A DNA stretch of 64,000 nucleotides from Actinoplanes regularis (GTDB lineage Bacteria > Actinomycetota > Actinomycetes > Mycobacteriales > Micromonosporaceae), in contig NZ_FZNR01000023.1 of NCBI RefSeq assembly GCF_900188005.1, forward strand, positions 62,001 through 126,000, read 5' to 3'. Made by a program: the position numbers and the translations under genes. This document shows, in pieces, positions 1-11,769 of this stretch. The notes under the pieces are model-generated. The model saw only the letters and a program-made list of their open reading frames with translations. It was not told where the DNA came from and searched no databases. Position 1 is the first letter of the stretch. Each line of letters begins with the position of its first letter.

Positions 1-383
1 TTGCCGGCACCGGTGGAGCCGCCGACCACCACGAGCAGTGGGGCGTCCAGCCGGGCGAGGCGGGGGAGCAGGTAGTCGTCGAGCTGGGCGAGCAACGCGG
101 AGCCGACCCGTTTGGCCTCCTCCGCGGAGGGCAGCGTCAACGGGTACGAAACAGCGCCGAGGGCCGCCCGCAATCGGCGCAGTGCCGCCGCGAGCCGGCC
201 CACGGCCGGTTGGGGTGCGACCGGTGGGGTGATGCCGTTCTCCTTGTTCGTGGGACGGGCAGGACCGTTCCCCGTACGATCGAAAAGGTCTGCTCGCGCT
301 GCGCTGACCTGGTCTTTTTGGTTCGTTGTAGCGGGGACGGCGGATGGGGCCGACGGGCCGCCCGCGTCTCCGTGAGTCGTCAC
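1..383 (-). CDS. Dynamin-like/P-loop GTPase, N-terminal fragment
   Basis: Partial gene running off the left edge; about 127 N-terminal codons are visible. Reading the minus strand from a GTG at 383, the protein has a polar Pro/Ala-rich first 60 residues, then a helical stretch (AVGRLAAALRRLRAALGAV), and ends in a hydrophobic strand followed by GGSTGAGK, a Walker A P-loop. This layout fits the actinobacterial dynamin-like/YfjP-type GTPases, often annotated as ABC transporter or GTPase-domain protein. An in-frame TAA lies two codons upstream of the GTG, so the start cannot be further out. It is divergent from dnaK. Only the first nucleotide-binding motif is seen, so the exact subfamily is inferred. 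Confidence 0.7.
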   Translation of the reverse strand, partial: MTTHGDAGGPSAPSAVPATTNQKDQVSAARADLFDRTGNGPARPTNKENGITPPVAPQPAVGRLAAALRRLRAALGAVSYPLTLPSAEEAKRVGSALLAQLDDYLLPRLARLDAPLLVVVGGSTGAG

Positions 384-544
384 GGATTAAAGCGTGCACG
401 ATCTATCCAGGTCCAGCAACGGGTACCGGTATGCCGTGACCGGACAGGTATATAGGTGATTTTCGCGTGGCGCGGGCGCTCAGCGTCCGACTTGCGCCGC
501 CCCGGCTCAACTTCGATTTGACGCGTCGCGACCCCGTGGCATCA

Positions 545-563
545 TTGAGTCGGTTCCACTCAA
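545..563 (+). promoter_or_regulatory. HAIR operator for HspR, dnaK promoter
   Basis: TTGAGT, seven bases, ACTCAA: a perfect inverted repeat matching the HspR-associated inverted repeat (consensus CTTGAGT-N7-ACTCAAG). It lies 38 bases before the dnaK ATG. A possible promoter overlaps it: TTGACG at 518-523, a 16-base spacer and CATCAT at 540-545, so bound HspR would cover the -10 region. The operator reading is strong because hspR is the last gene of the same operon; the promoter hexamers are a weaker inference. Confidence 0.88.
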
Positions 564-601
564 CCCTGTACGGACCAGCCGGTAATGAAGCGAGGAACAC
601 C

Positions 602-2451
<1,850 letters not shown>

Positions 2452-2455
<4 letters not shown>

Positions 2456-3066
2456 GTGCCAGGGACGACGAGAACGACGGTCAGGCGACCGAGCGGGAAG
2501 TCATCCAGGGCGAGATCGACTCTACGACCGAGGAGACTTCCGCGCCGAAGCCGGGCAAGCGTGGGGGCGCACACCGCGCACCTGAGGACGAGGAGCCGGC
2601 CCCGGCGGCCGAGACCGCCACGACCGGCCTCGGCGCCGAGCTCGCGGCGGTCCGCGGTGAGCTCGAGGAGCGGACCCGTGACCTGCAGCGGTTGATGGCC
2701 GAGTTCGCCAACTACCGCAAGCGGGTGGACCGCGACCGGGGCGCCGCGGCCGAGCAGACCACCGGTGCGGTGCTCACCGCCCTGCTGCCGGTGCTCGACG
2801 ACATCGACCGGGCCCGCGAGCACGGCGATCTGGTCGGGCCGTTCGCCTCGGTGGCCGAGCAGCTCACCGCGGCGACCGGCAAGCTCGGCCTGGTGGTCTT
2901 CGGGGAGAAGGGTGACCCGTTCGACCCCAATCGCCACGAGGCGGTCGCGCACCAGACGTCCGCGGACGTCACGGAGCCGACCTGCGTCGAGGTGATGCGC
3001 CGCGGCTACACCCTGGGCGAGCGACTGCTGCGCCCGGCGATGGTCGCCGTCGCCGACCCGGAGTGA
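2452..3066 (+). CDS. grpE: Nucleotide exchange factor GrpE
   Basis: Co-chaperone that releases ADP from DnaK. 204 residues: an acidic, disordered N-terminus (about 1-60), a long helical coiled-coil segment around LAAVRGELEERTRDLQRLMAEFANYRKRVDRD, and the C-terminal beta domain with the characteristic ending around HEAVAHQTSADV and RRGYTLGERLLRPAMVAV. The GTG start overlaps the dnaK stop (GTGA), indicating translational coupling. Divergence of the N-terminal tail is normal for the family. Function is assigned from the signature helix and C-terminal motif plus position in the operon. Confidence 0.97.
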
Positions 3067-3078
3067 GTTTCCGTTTCT

Positions 3079-3110
3079 GTCCCGCCCGCCGGTCCGCCGG
3101 CGGGCGGGAC
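3079..3110 (+). terminator. GC-rich hairpin between grpE and dnaJ
   Basis: A 14-bp perfect inverted repeat (3079-3092 with 3097-3110) and a four-base loop, followed by TTCACCC and no U-run. It starts 13 bases after the grpE stop, in the only sizeable gap of the chaperone operon. It may be a partial terminator or an mRNA-stabilising hairpin that sets dnaJ-hspR levels below dnaK-grpE; the sequence cannot separate these. Confidence 0.6.
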
Positions 3111-3142
3111 TTCACCCATGATGAGTCGAGGAGGGAGGCCGA

Positions 3143-4339
3143 GTGAGCTCGAAGGACTGGCTTGAGAAGGACTTCTACACCGTTCTCGGCGTGAGCAAGT
3201 CCGCCTCGACCGACGAGATCAAGAAGGCGTACCGGAAACTCGCCCGCGACCTGCACCCCGACCGCAATCCGAACAACAAGGAAGCGGAAGAGAAGTTCAA
3301 GGCCGCGTCCGAGGCGTACGACGTCCTCGCCGACGACAAGAAGCGCAAAGAGTACGACGAGATGCGCTCCCTGTTCGGTTCCGGTGCGTTCCGGCGTGGG
3401 GCCGGTCGGCCCGGCGCGGGTGGCCAGTTCGATCCGTCCGACCTGTTCGGCGGCTTCACCGGGGCGACCGCCGCCGGTGGTGCGGGCGCCGACCGCCGGT
3501 TCGGCGGCACGGGCTTCTCCGACATCTTCAGCTCGATCTTCTCCGGCGGCGCCGGTGCTCCGGCCGGGCGGCGCGGCCCGCAGCGCGGCCGGGACGTGGA
3601 GACCGAGGTGACGCTCGACTTCACGCAGGCGGTGCGGGGCACGACGTTGCCACTCTCGCTGCGCACGCCGGGTGCCTGCGATACCTGCCAGGGCAACGGG
3701 GCCAAGCCCGGGACCACCCCGCGCTCCTGCCCGAAGTGCCACGGCACCGGCCTGATCTCCAGCAACCAGGGTTCGTTCAGCTTCTCCGAGCCGTGCCGGG
3801 ACTGTCAGGGTTCGGGCAGCATCGTGGACGAGAAGTGCCCGGAGTGCCGGGGCAGCGGCGGCGTCACCAAGACCCGGACGATCAACGTCCGGTTCCCGGC
3901 GGGTGTCGCCGACGGGCAGCGGATCCGGCTCAGCGGCCGAGGCGAGCCGGGCGACCGGGGCGGCCCGGCCGGTGATCTGTATGTGCAGGTCAAGGTGCGT
4001 CCGGACGAGCTCTTCGGACGGAGCGGGGACGACCTCACGCTGACCGTGCCGATCACTCTCGCCGAGGCCGTTCTCGGCACCGACCTGCGGGTTCCGACCC
4101 TGGACAACCCGGTCACGCTGCGCGTCCCGGCGGGCACGCCGAGCGGTCGCAAGCTGCGGGCCCGGGGCAAGGGTGTGGCCCGCAAGGAGGGCCAGTCGGG
4201 CGACCTGATCGTCACCGTCGATGTGCAGATCCCGTCCGGCGTGACCAGCGAGGCTCGGGACGCGCTGGAGAAATTCGCGAAACTCACCCCGCCGGCCGGG
4301 CGGGACCGGCTCGAAGCGCGCCTGCGCAAGAGCGACTAG
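3143..4339 (+). CDS. dnaJ: Chaperone DnaJ (Hsp40), zinc-finger type
   Basis: Stimulates DnaK ATPase and delivers substrates. 398 residues. The J-domain (about 10-75) carries the HPD tripeptide in DLHPDRNP; a Gly/Phe-rich linker (about 80-145) follows; the cysteine-rich domain has four repeats, CDTCQGNG, CPKCHGTG, CRDCQGSG and CPECRGSG, binding two zinc ions; then the two C-terminal beta domains. Starts at GTG 3143 after GGAGGGAGG. It is third in the heat-shock operon and followed 21 bases later by hspR. The J-domain begins after SSKDWLEKDFY, a form common in actinobacterial DnaJ1. Confidence 0.97.
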   Translation: MSSKDWLEKDFYTVLGVSKSASTDEIKKAYRKLARDLHPDRNPNNKEAEEKFKAASEAYDVLADDKKRKEYDEMRSLFGSGAFRRGAGRPGAGGQFDPSDLFGGFTGATAAGGAGADRRFGGTGFSDIFSSIFSGGAGAPAGRRGPQRGRDVETEVTLDFTQAVRGTTLPLSLRTPGACDTCQGNGAKPGTTPRSCPKCHGTGLISSNQGSFSFSEPCRDCQGSGSIVDEKCPECRGSGGVTKTRTINVRFPAGVADGQRIRLSGRGEPGDRGGPAGDLYVQVKVRPDELFGRSGDDLTLTVPITLAEAVLGTDLRVPTLDNPVTLRVPAGTPSGRKLRARGKGVARKEGQSGDLIVTVDVQIPSGVTSEARDALEKFAKLTPPAGRDRLEARLRKSD

Positions 4340-4360
4340 GGATCCTTCCGGAGGTGGCAC

Positions 4361-4804
4361 ATGTATGAAGAGATCAGCATCTCGGTGGAACAGGCCTCCG
4401 ACGCGAAGGTCCTGATCATCTCGGTGGCCGCGCGGCTCGCCGGCATGCATCCGCAGACGTTGCGCCAGTACGACCGGCTCGGCCTGGTGCAACCCGGCCG
4501 CACCGGCGGTGGTGGCCGGCGGTACAGCGAACGGGACGTGGCGTTGCTCCGCGAGGTGCAGCGCCTGAGCCAGGAGGACGGCGTCAACCTGGCTGGCATC
4601 AAACGGATCATCGGTCTCGAGCAGATGGTCGGCGACCTGCAGCATCGGGTCGCTGAGCTGGAGCAGCAACTGGAGGACGCGTATACGCGGATCGCCCAGA
4701 TCGAGGCGATGAATCCGTACGTCGGACGGGGCGACCTGGTCCGTCAGGAGACCCAGTCCACGGCGCTCGTGGTGTGGCGGCCGCGTCGCTCACCGGATAA
4801 GTAG
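4361..4804 (+). CDS. hspR: Heat-shock repressor HspR (MerR family)
   Basis: DNA-binding repressor of 147 residues. The MerR-type winged helix-turn-helix lies at about residues 20-88, with ISVAARLAGMHPQTLRQYDR, GRTGGGGRRYSERDV and the IKRIIGLEQ segment, followed by a coiled coil (about 90-118) with leucine-rich heptads for dimerisation. It lacks a metal or drug effector domain, as is normal for HspR. It is the terminal gene of the dnaK operon and should bind the HAIR sites at 545-563 and 8538-8564, giving negative autoregulation. RBS GGAGGTGG precedes ATG 4361. Confidence 0.96.
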   Translation: MYEEISISVEQASDAKVLIISVAARLAGMHPQTLRQYDRLGLVQPGRTGGGGRRYSERDVALLREVQRLSQEDGVNLAGIKRIIGLEQMVGDLQHRVAELEQQLEDAYTRIAQIEAMNPYVGRGDLVRQETQSTALVVWRPRRSPDK

Positions 4805-4835
4805 AACGGCGGCCCCCGATGGGAGGGCCGCCGTT
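4805..4835 (+). terminator. Terminator of the dnaK operon
   Basis: Inverted repeat starting directly after the hspR stop: 11-bp perfect stem (4805-4815 with 4825-4835), nine-base loop, followed by ACTGCACG. It lies between convergent genes (hspR and the minus-strand gene ending at 4858) and may serve both. There is no strong U-tract, as is common in high-GC actinobacteria. Confidence 0.75.
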
Positions 4836-4857
4836 ACTGCACGTAGTTACTACCTGA

Positions 4858-5376
4858 TCACCGTCGGTTGAAGAGTCCCAGCCGGCGCGGGTTACGCACC
4901 AGGCCGCCCTCCATCCAGTCGTGGTGGTCGAACAGCTCCGGCCGGGTCATCAGGACCCGGCAGTTGTGAGCCCAGATCTGCATCGGCTCGTCGCCGACCT
5001 GCTCCGCGCGCTCCATGAACTTCTTCAGCCGCCGCTTGCGCTGGCTGCTCGCGTTCTGCCGGACCCCGTCCGCCGCGTAGATGTACATGCAGTGCTGCGC
5101 GAACCGGCGGGCCGGGCACTGCCGGTCCATGGCCAGTTCGAACAGGGTCGGGCCGAGCACATCGCCGGAGATCAGCAGATCCCAGTCCCGTGGCATCGCG
5201 CTCAGCGGTACCGACTCGGGCTGGTAGGCCCATGTCTCCAGTTCGGTCGATCGCGGATCGACCGGGTTTTCGAACCCGAGGAAAGTCGCCTCTCGCACAC
5301 TCAACGCCGCCGCCTTATTCACCGCTCGTACCGCGACAGGAATCACATCGTCCGTCGCACGTGTCGAACGTCCCAA
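4858..5376 (-). CDS. Conserved-looking hypothetical protein
   Basis: Up to 172 residues, soluble, no signal peptide or membrane segment. I do not recognise a family. Visible features are a Cys-Pro-Ala-Arg-Arg-Phe stretch followed by CMYIYAADG in the middle, a basic helix (SSQRKRRLKKFMERAEQ), and a tryptophan-rich C-terminal part (QIWAHNCRVL, HHDWMEGGLVRNPRR). Codon use is GC3-rich in the last two thirds and poorer in the first 40 codons, so the true start may be inside, for example at an ATG or GTG further in. It is convergent with hspR and upstream of an antiporter gene on the same strand. The product is likely real because the frame is long and codon-biased; function unknown. Confidence 0.7.
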   Translation of the reverse strand: MGRSTRATDDVIPVAVRAVNKAAALSVREATFLGFENPVDPRSTELETWAYQPESVPLSAMPRDWDLLISGDVLGPTLFELAMDRQCPARRFAQHCMYIYAADGVRQNASSQRKRRLKKFMERAEQVGDEPMQIWAHNCRVLMTRPELFDHHDWMEGGLVRNPRRLGLFNRR

Positions 5377-5491
5377 TACAGAGAGTCGTCGCGGCGCAAC
5401 GTTAGCGCGATCAAGGAGTGAACGGAAGTGTCAAGACTTCACATTCAGATACTGGATGGTAACTTTTTGGCACCGGCCTGGGTAACCGAGA

Positions 5492-6703
5492 TCACTCGAC
5501 GCTGGGTACGGGTTTCGCCGCGGCGCGCTGGGCCGCCAATCGACGGTGGACCAGGGTCTTGAACCACGTGTAATCCGGCAGCCGGGCGAGTATCGGGCCG
5601 AAGACGACGGTGATCAGAACGTAGGCGGTGGCGAGTGGAGCGAGCGACGGCTCCACCCCGGAGGCGACCGCGAGGCCGGCGATGACCACGGAGAACTCGC
5701 CGCGCGGGGTGAGCGCGAGACCGGCTCGCAGCCGGCCGGGCAACGCGATCCCGGCGCGCCGGGCGGCCAGGTATCCGGTGGCCACCTTGGTCAGCATGGT
5801 CAGCACGGCCAGGCCGAGCGCCGGGAGCAGCACCGGCGGCATGTCCGCCGGGTCGGTGGAGAGCCCGAAGAAGACGAAGAACACCGCCGCGAACAGGTCG
5901 CGCAGCGGCGACAGGATCTGGGTGGCGTGGTGTGCGACCGGGCCGGAGAGGGCGATTCCGACCAGGAACGCGCCGACCGCGTCGGAGACCTTCAGCTCGG
6001 CGGCCACCCCGGCCACGAACAGGGTCAGCCCGAAGACGCTGAGCAGCAGCGCCTCCGGATCCTTCACCGACATGAACCGGCTGATCTGGGTGCCGTACCG
6101 GATCGCCACCACCAGGACCGCGACCACCGTGACGACCGCGACGCCGAGCGCGCTGAGACCACCGAGCATCCCCGCACCGGCCAGCACCGCGGTGGCGATC
6201 GGCAGGTAGAACGCCATCGCCAGGTCCTCGATGACCAGGACCGAGAGGATCATCGGGGTCTCCCGGTTACCGAGCCGCCCCAGGTCGCCGAGCACCTTGG
6301 CGATCACTCCGGACGAGGAGACCCAGGTGATCCCGGCGAGTACCAGCGCCGCCTTGATGTCCCAGCCCAGCAGGATCGCGAAGAGCGCGCCGGGTAGCGC
6401 GTTCAGCGACATGTCGAGGAAGCCGGCCGGGGCCGCGGTGCGCAGGTTGTCGACCAGTTCGTCGGCCGAGTACTCCAGGCCGAGCATGACCAGGAGCAGG
6501 ATCACCCCGATCTGGGCGCCGATGCCGATGAACTCCTCACTGGCCGAGAGCGGGAGCAGGCCGCCCTTTCCGAAGCAGAGGCCGGCGAGCAGGTAGAGCG
6601 GGATCGGCGAGAGGCCGAAGCGGCGCCCGGCCCGGCCCAGCATGCCGAGCGCGAACAGGAGTGCGCCGATCTCGATGAGCAGGACCGTCGTCTCGTGATG
6701 CAC
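5492..6703 (-). CDS. CPA2-family K+/H+ antiporter, KhtU/KefB-like
   Basis: Integral membrane cation:proton antiporter of about 403 residues with some 12 hydrophobic helices, for example LLIEIGALLFALGMLGRAG and GAFLVGIALSGPVA. It ends after the membrane domain with a short tail and has no RCK/TrkA-N domain, which fits a partner protein doing the regulation. GTG 6703 is preferred over an ATG at 6781 because the latter would lie inside the preceding gene; GTG 6703 is seven bases after that gene's stop. The partner is the RCK_C-type protein at 6711-7217, the arrangement of KhtT-KhtU. The transported ion (K+ or Na+) cannot be decided from sequence. Confidence 0.9.
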   Translation of the reverse strand: MHHETTVLLIEIGALLFALGMLGRAGRRFGLSPIPLYLLAGLCFGKGGLLPLSASEEFIGIGAQIGVILLLVMLGLEYSADELVDNLRTAAPAGFLDMSLNALPGALFAILLGWDIKAALVLAGITWVSSSGVIAKVLGDLGRLGNRETPMILSVLVIEDLAMAFYLPIATAVLAGAGMLGGLSALGVAVVTVVAVLVVAIRYGTQISRFMSVKDPEALLLSVFGLTLFVAGVAAELKVSDAVGAFLVGIALSGPVAHHATQILSPLRDLFAAVFFVFFGLSTDPADMPPVLLPALGLAVLTMLTKVATGYLAARRAGIALPGRLRAGLALTPRGEFSVVIAGLAVASGVEPSLAPLATAYVLITVVFGPILARLPDYTWFKTLVHRRLAAQRAAAKPVPSVE

Positions 6704-6710
6704 CGGAGCG

Positions 6711-7217
6711 TCAGCTGTCGGTGTCACCGGCCAGGATGGCGGTGACGCCGTCCAAGCCGTCGCGGGTGCCGACGGCGACAACTACGTCGTTCGCCTCGAA
6801 CTGGAAGGACGGTCCGGGAGAGGCGATCACCTCGCGGTCACGCAGCACCGCCACGATCGACGCGCGGGTGCGGCTGCGGGCCCGGGTGTCGCCGAGCCGG
6901 CGGCCGACGAACGGGGAGCCGGCCGGCAGCGCGATCTGCTCGGTGACCAGCCCGGCCGCCTGCTGGCGTAGCCCGGCCAACTGGCCCAGCATCAGCGAGG
7001 CGCCGAGGACGTCGGCCAGGGCCTCCGCCTCGTCATCGGTCAGTGGGATCGAGGCCAGGCAGGAATCCGGATCGTCGACGTCGTAGAGGACCAGGTCGCG
7101 GCGCCCGTTGCGGTGCGAGACCACCCCGACCGTGCGCCCGGAGGACGTCACCAGGTCGTGTCGGACGCCGATTCCCGGCAGCGGAGTCTGTTCCACCCGT
7201 ACTCGCACGAGCACCAC
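6711..7217 (-). CDS. RCK_C (TrkA-C) regulatory subunit of cation/proton antiporter
   Basis: 168 residues. The N-terminal half (about 1-85) is a small beta-rich domain; the C-terminal half (about 90-165) looks like an RCK_C/TrkA-C ligand-binding domain, with the pattern FVGRRLGDTRARSRTRASIV, VIASPGPSFQF and the final DVVVAVGTRDGLDGV. It lacks an NAD-binding RCK_N domain. In KhtT-type proteins this domain binds cyclic di-AMP or senses the cation to gate the antiporter. It lies immediately upstream of the antiporter with a seven-base gap, so the two are co-translated. Family is fairly clear; the ligand is inference. Confidence 0.85.
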   Translation of the reverse strand: MVLVRVRVEQTPLPGIGVRHDLVTSSGRTVGVVSHRNGRRDLVLYDVDDPDSCLASIPLTDDEAEALADVLGASLMLGQLAGLRQQAAGLVTEQIALPAGSPFVGRRLGDTRARSRTRASIVAVLRDREVIASPGPSFQFEANDVVVAVGTRDGLDGVTAILAGDTDS

Positions 7218-7250
7218 GTTAACCCGCGAAAGTGATTTTCGTCGCAGGTG

Positions 7251-8453
7251 TCAGGGGTTGTCGGCGCTGACCTCCGGGAGGGGCTTGCTGGCCGGGCGGG
7301 CCGTCGGCCTCGCCGTCAGGAGCAGGAGCAGGCCGAGGGCGGCGAGGATCAGATTCATGACGTACGCGAGGCGGTAGCCGTACTCCTGGGCCAGTCCGAA
7401 GAGCGGGGCGGTGAGAATCTGCCCGAGCGGAAACGTATTGGTGAACAGGGTGGTCGCACGTCCGGGTTGCAGCGGCATCAGGTCCTGCACGTAGGAGATG
7501 CCCAGCCCGGAGCTGGCCGCGATGAACAACGCGTTCAGCACCTGGGCGGCGGCCAACATCCAGATCGACTGGGCGGAGGCGGCCAGCGCCTGGTAGGCCA
7601 CCGCGAACACCGCGCCGATGAGGACCAGTCGACGGACCGGGATCCGGGTGCTCAGCGCGCCGAAGCCGAGCATCAGCGGGATCTCCAGCGCCGCGCAGAG
7701 CCCGAGGATCAGGCCGGAGTCGCCGACCGTACCGCGCAGGTCGGTGCTGACGTAGAGGGACATCGCCTGCACGCCGAGCACCATGGTGGTGGTGAGCAGG
7801 GCGAAGCCCGCGATGATCCGGTAGATCCCGCGCGGCGGCCGGGCGCTCTCGTGGCCCTCGGTCGGTGCGGCGGGAGGTGCCGCGATCTCGGGCAGCCAGC
7901 GCGTGGCGATCAGTGCCGCGGCCAGGTAGAACACCGCGGCCGCGCCGTAGACGTACCGGAAATCGGTTTTGTCCAGGATGATGGCGGCCACCGGCGGCCC
8001 ACCGACCCAGGCGATCGAGAAGATCGTGCGCAGCGTGCTGATCCCCATCGCGGCCCGGTCCGGGTCGTCTCTGGTCAACGCCTCCCGGGCATACGCGAAG
8101 GACTGTGGATAGAGCGTTCCGGCGACGGCGGTCGCCGTGACCGTGAGCGCCAGCAGGATCCAGTAGTTCCGGACCACCGAGGTCAGCCCGGTGCTGGCGA
8201 AGCCGGCCAGGGCCGCGGCGATGAGCAAGGTCCGCCGCATCGGGCGGCTGTCGGAGATCCGGGCGATCCCGTGCGCCATCGCGACGCTGGAGAGTGACGC
8301 GACGGTCATGAACGCGGAGACCTGCACCGGGCCGGCGTGGATCGCGCTGCTGAGGAACAGCCCCAGGAACGGGAGAACCACCGCGCTCGCCATCCCGGAG
8401 GCAAGAAAGATGAAGCCGAGCGGGAGCAGTCGCCGGGACAGGAGGCGCGTCAC
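7251..8453 (-). CDS. MFS transporter, sugar-efflux (SET)-like
   Basis: About 400 residues and 12 predicted membrane helices in two six-helix halves separated by a polar loop (around EIAAPPAAPTEGHESARPPR). The motif-A-like loop between helices 2 and 3 reads ARISDSRPMRR. Helix composition and length resemble the SetA/SotA sugar efflux subfamily, but this is by impression. The start is taken as GTG 8453 (then TRLLSRRLLPLGFIFL); an ATG at 8543 would place 30 polar residues ahead and run into the clpB operator. It is divergent from clpB; the two starts share about 150 bases containing the HAIR element, so HspR could affect both. Confidence 0.87.
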   Translation of the reverse strand: MTRLLSRRLLPLGFIFLASGMASAVVLPFLGLFLSSAIHAGPVQVSAFMTVASLSSVAMAHGIARISDSRPMRRTLLIAAALAGFASTGLTSVVRNYWILLALTVTATAVAGTLYPQSFAYAREALTRDDPDRAAMGISTLRTIFSIAWVGGPPVAAIILDKTDFRYVYGAAAVFYLAAALIATRWLPEIAAPPAAPTEGHESARPPRGIYRIIAGFALLTTTMVLGVQAMSLYVSTDLRGTVGDSGLILGLCAALEIPLMLGFGALSTRIPVRRLVLIGAVFAVAYQALAASAQSIWMLAAAQVLNALFIAASSGLGISYVQDLMPLQPGRATTLFTNTFPLGQILTAPLFGLAQEYGYRLAYVMNLILAALGLLLLLTARPTARPASKPLPEVSADNP

Positions 8454-8537
8454 GCTTCGTACGTTACGGCCGTGACCGAGAGAGCGCTCTCGTGGGTGGC
8501 GACCGTCACGCCTCGTTTCCGGGCCCTCGCCCTGGCA

Positions 8538-8564
8538 ACTCAAGTTGAGTGGAATACGCTCAAG
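8538..8564 (+). promoter_or_regulatory. HAIR operator for HspR, clpB promoter
   Basis: TTGAGT (8545-8550), seven bases, GCTCAAG (8558-8564): a near-perfect HAIR element, one mismatch in the right half. A further inverted half-site, ACTCAA at 8538-8543, abuts the left arm, giving ACTCAAGTTGAGT, so three half-sites are in tandem. The clpB ATG is 42 bases downstream. Sites like this place clpB in the HspR regulon in other actinobacteria. The extra half-site is discussed as a finding. Confidence 0.85.
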
Positions 8565-8606
8565 TCTGTTGGGTTACACCCGGAGGGAAGCTGATCAGGG
8601 GAGCTC

Positions 8607-11195
<2,589 letters not shown>

Positions 11196-11209
11196 CCTCC
11201 CGCCAGACG

Positions 11210-11238
11210 AAAGGCCCCGGGTCTCACCCGGGGCCTTT
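11210..11238. terminator. Bidirectional terminator after clpB
   Basis: 13-bp perfect inverted repeat (11210-11222 with 11226-11238) with a three-base loop; arms begin with AAA and end in TTT, so it can work for clpB on the plus strand and for the small gene ending at 11248 on the minus strand. Confidence 0.9.
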
Positions 11239-11247
11239 CGCCGTTCG

Positions 11248-11433
11248 TTACGAGGCGGTCGCCCGGTGCCGGTAGGCGTGGGTCATCAGGACGTCCGTGA
11301 TGGCGTGCTCGCCGTCCGCGGACCAGATCCTGATCCCGTCCCGATGGAGTTGATACCGGACGTCTTTGAAACGGGTCCGGGTGTCGTCATGGTGAACGAC
11401 GGTCAGGGTGTCTGCGTGGGGCATGGGACTCAC
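11248..11433 (-). CDS. Small hypothetical protein
   Basis: 61 residues, soluble, His- and Arg-rich (HHDDTRTRFKDVRYQL, DGIRIWSADGEH). Starts with GTG 11433 behind AAGGACC; its stop lies ten bases from the shared terminator at 11210-11238, which supports a real transcription unit. No recognised family. The alternation of hydrophobic and charged residues suggests a small beta-sheet fold. Function unknown. Confidence 0.6.
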   Translation of the reverse strand: MSPMPHADTLTVVHHDDTRTRFKDVRYQLHRDGIRIWSADGEHAITDVLMTHAYRHRATAS

Positions 11434-11769
11434 CGGTCCTTGTCAGGTCGGGGGCGGCCGCGGAGTGGTCACGCGGCATGCGCAATCGGAAGGGTGCCCG
11501 AAATCGGTCTGCCTCGGCCCCGGCGATATATGAGCGGGGCGGGCGACTCGTGCGGGCAGAGGGCGTCGCTGGAGGTCTCTGGTGCCTGCCGGACGCCACG
11601 TCATGGAAGTGTAGGGGCTGGTGTCCAGCGGTGTCGCCCCTCGAACGAGCGACACTTTGCGGCATTTGAGCGGCGACGCCCGATGTTGGCACGGGGTTGC
11701 GCAACGTGTACTCCGGTCACGGGAGACGGCCTTTGCCCGATACCGTGAATGGATCTAGAGGAGGGTGTT
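11434..11769. other. Intergenic region, divergent promoters
   Basis: About 335 bases between the divergent small gene at 11248-11433 and the repeat-protein gene at 11770. No codon-biased frame was seen. It is expected to hold both promoters; no convincing -10/-35 pair was identified. GAGGAGGG at 11758-11765 is the ribosome-binding site of the downstream gene. Confidence 0.5.

Noticed and set aside
467..601. In-frame extension of dnaK upstream of ATG 602
   Set aside because: The HAIR operator and likely promoter lie in 518-563, so translation cannot begin there; dnaK homologues begin at MARAVGIDLGTT.
5492..6781. ATG 6781 as the antiporter start
   Set aside because: It would overlap most of the end of the regulator gene; GTG 6703 lies seven bases after that stop and begins the first membrane helix closely.
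11443..11704. Minus-strand frames upstream of the small gene at 11248
   Set aside because: Low codon bias and proline/arginine-rich chance sequence; treated as intergenic.
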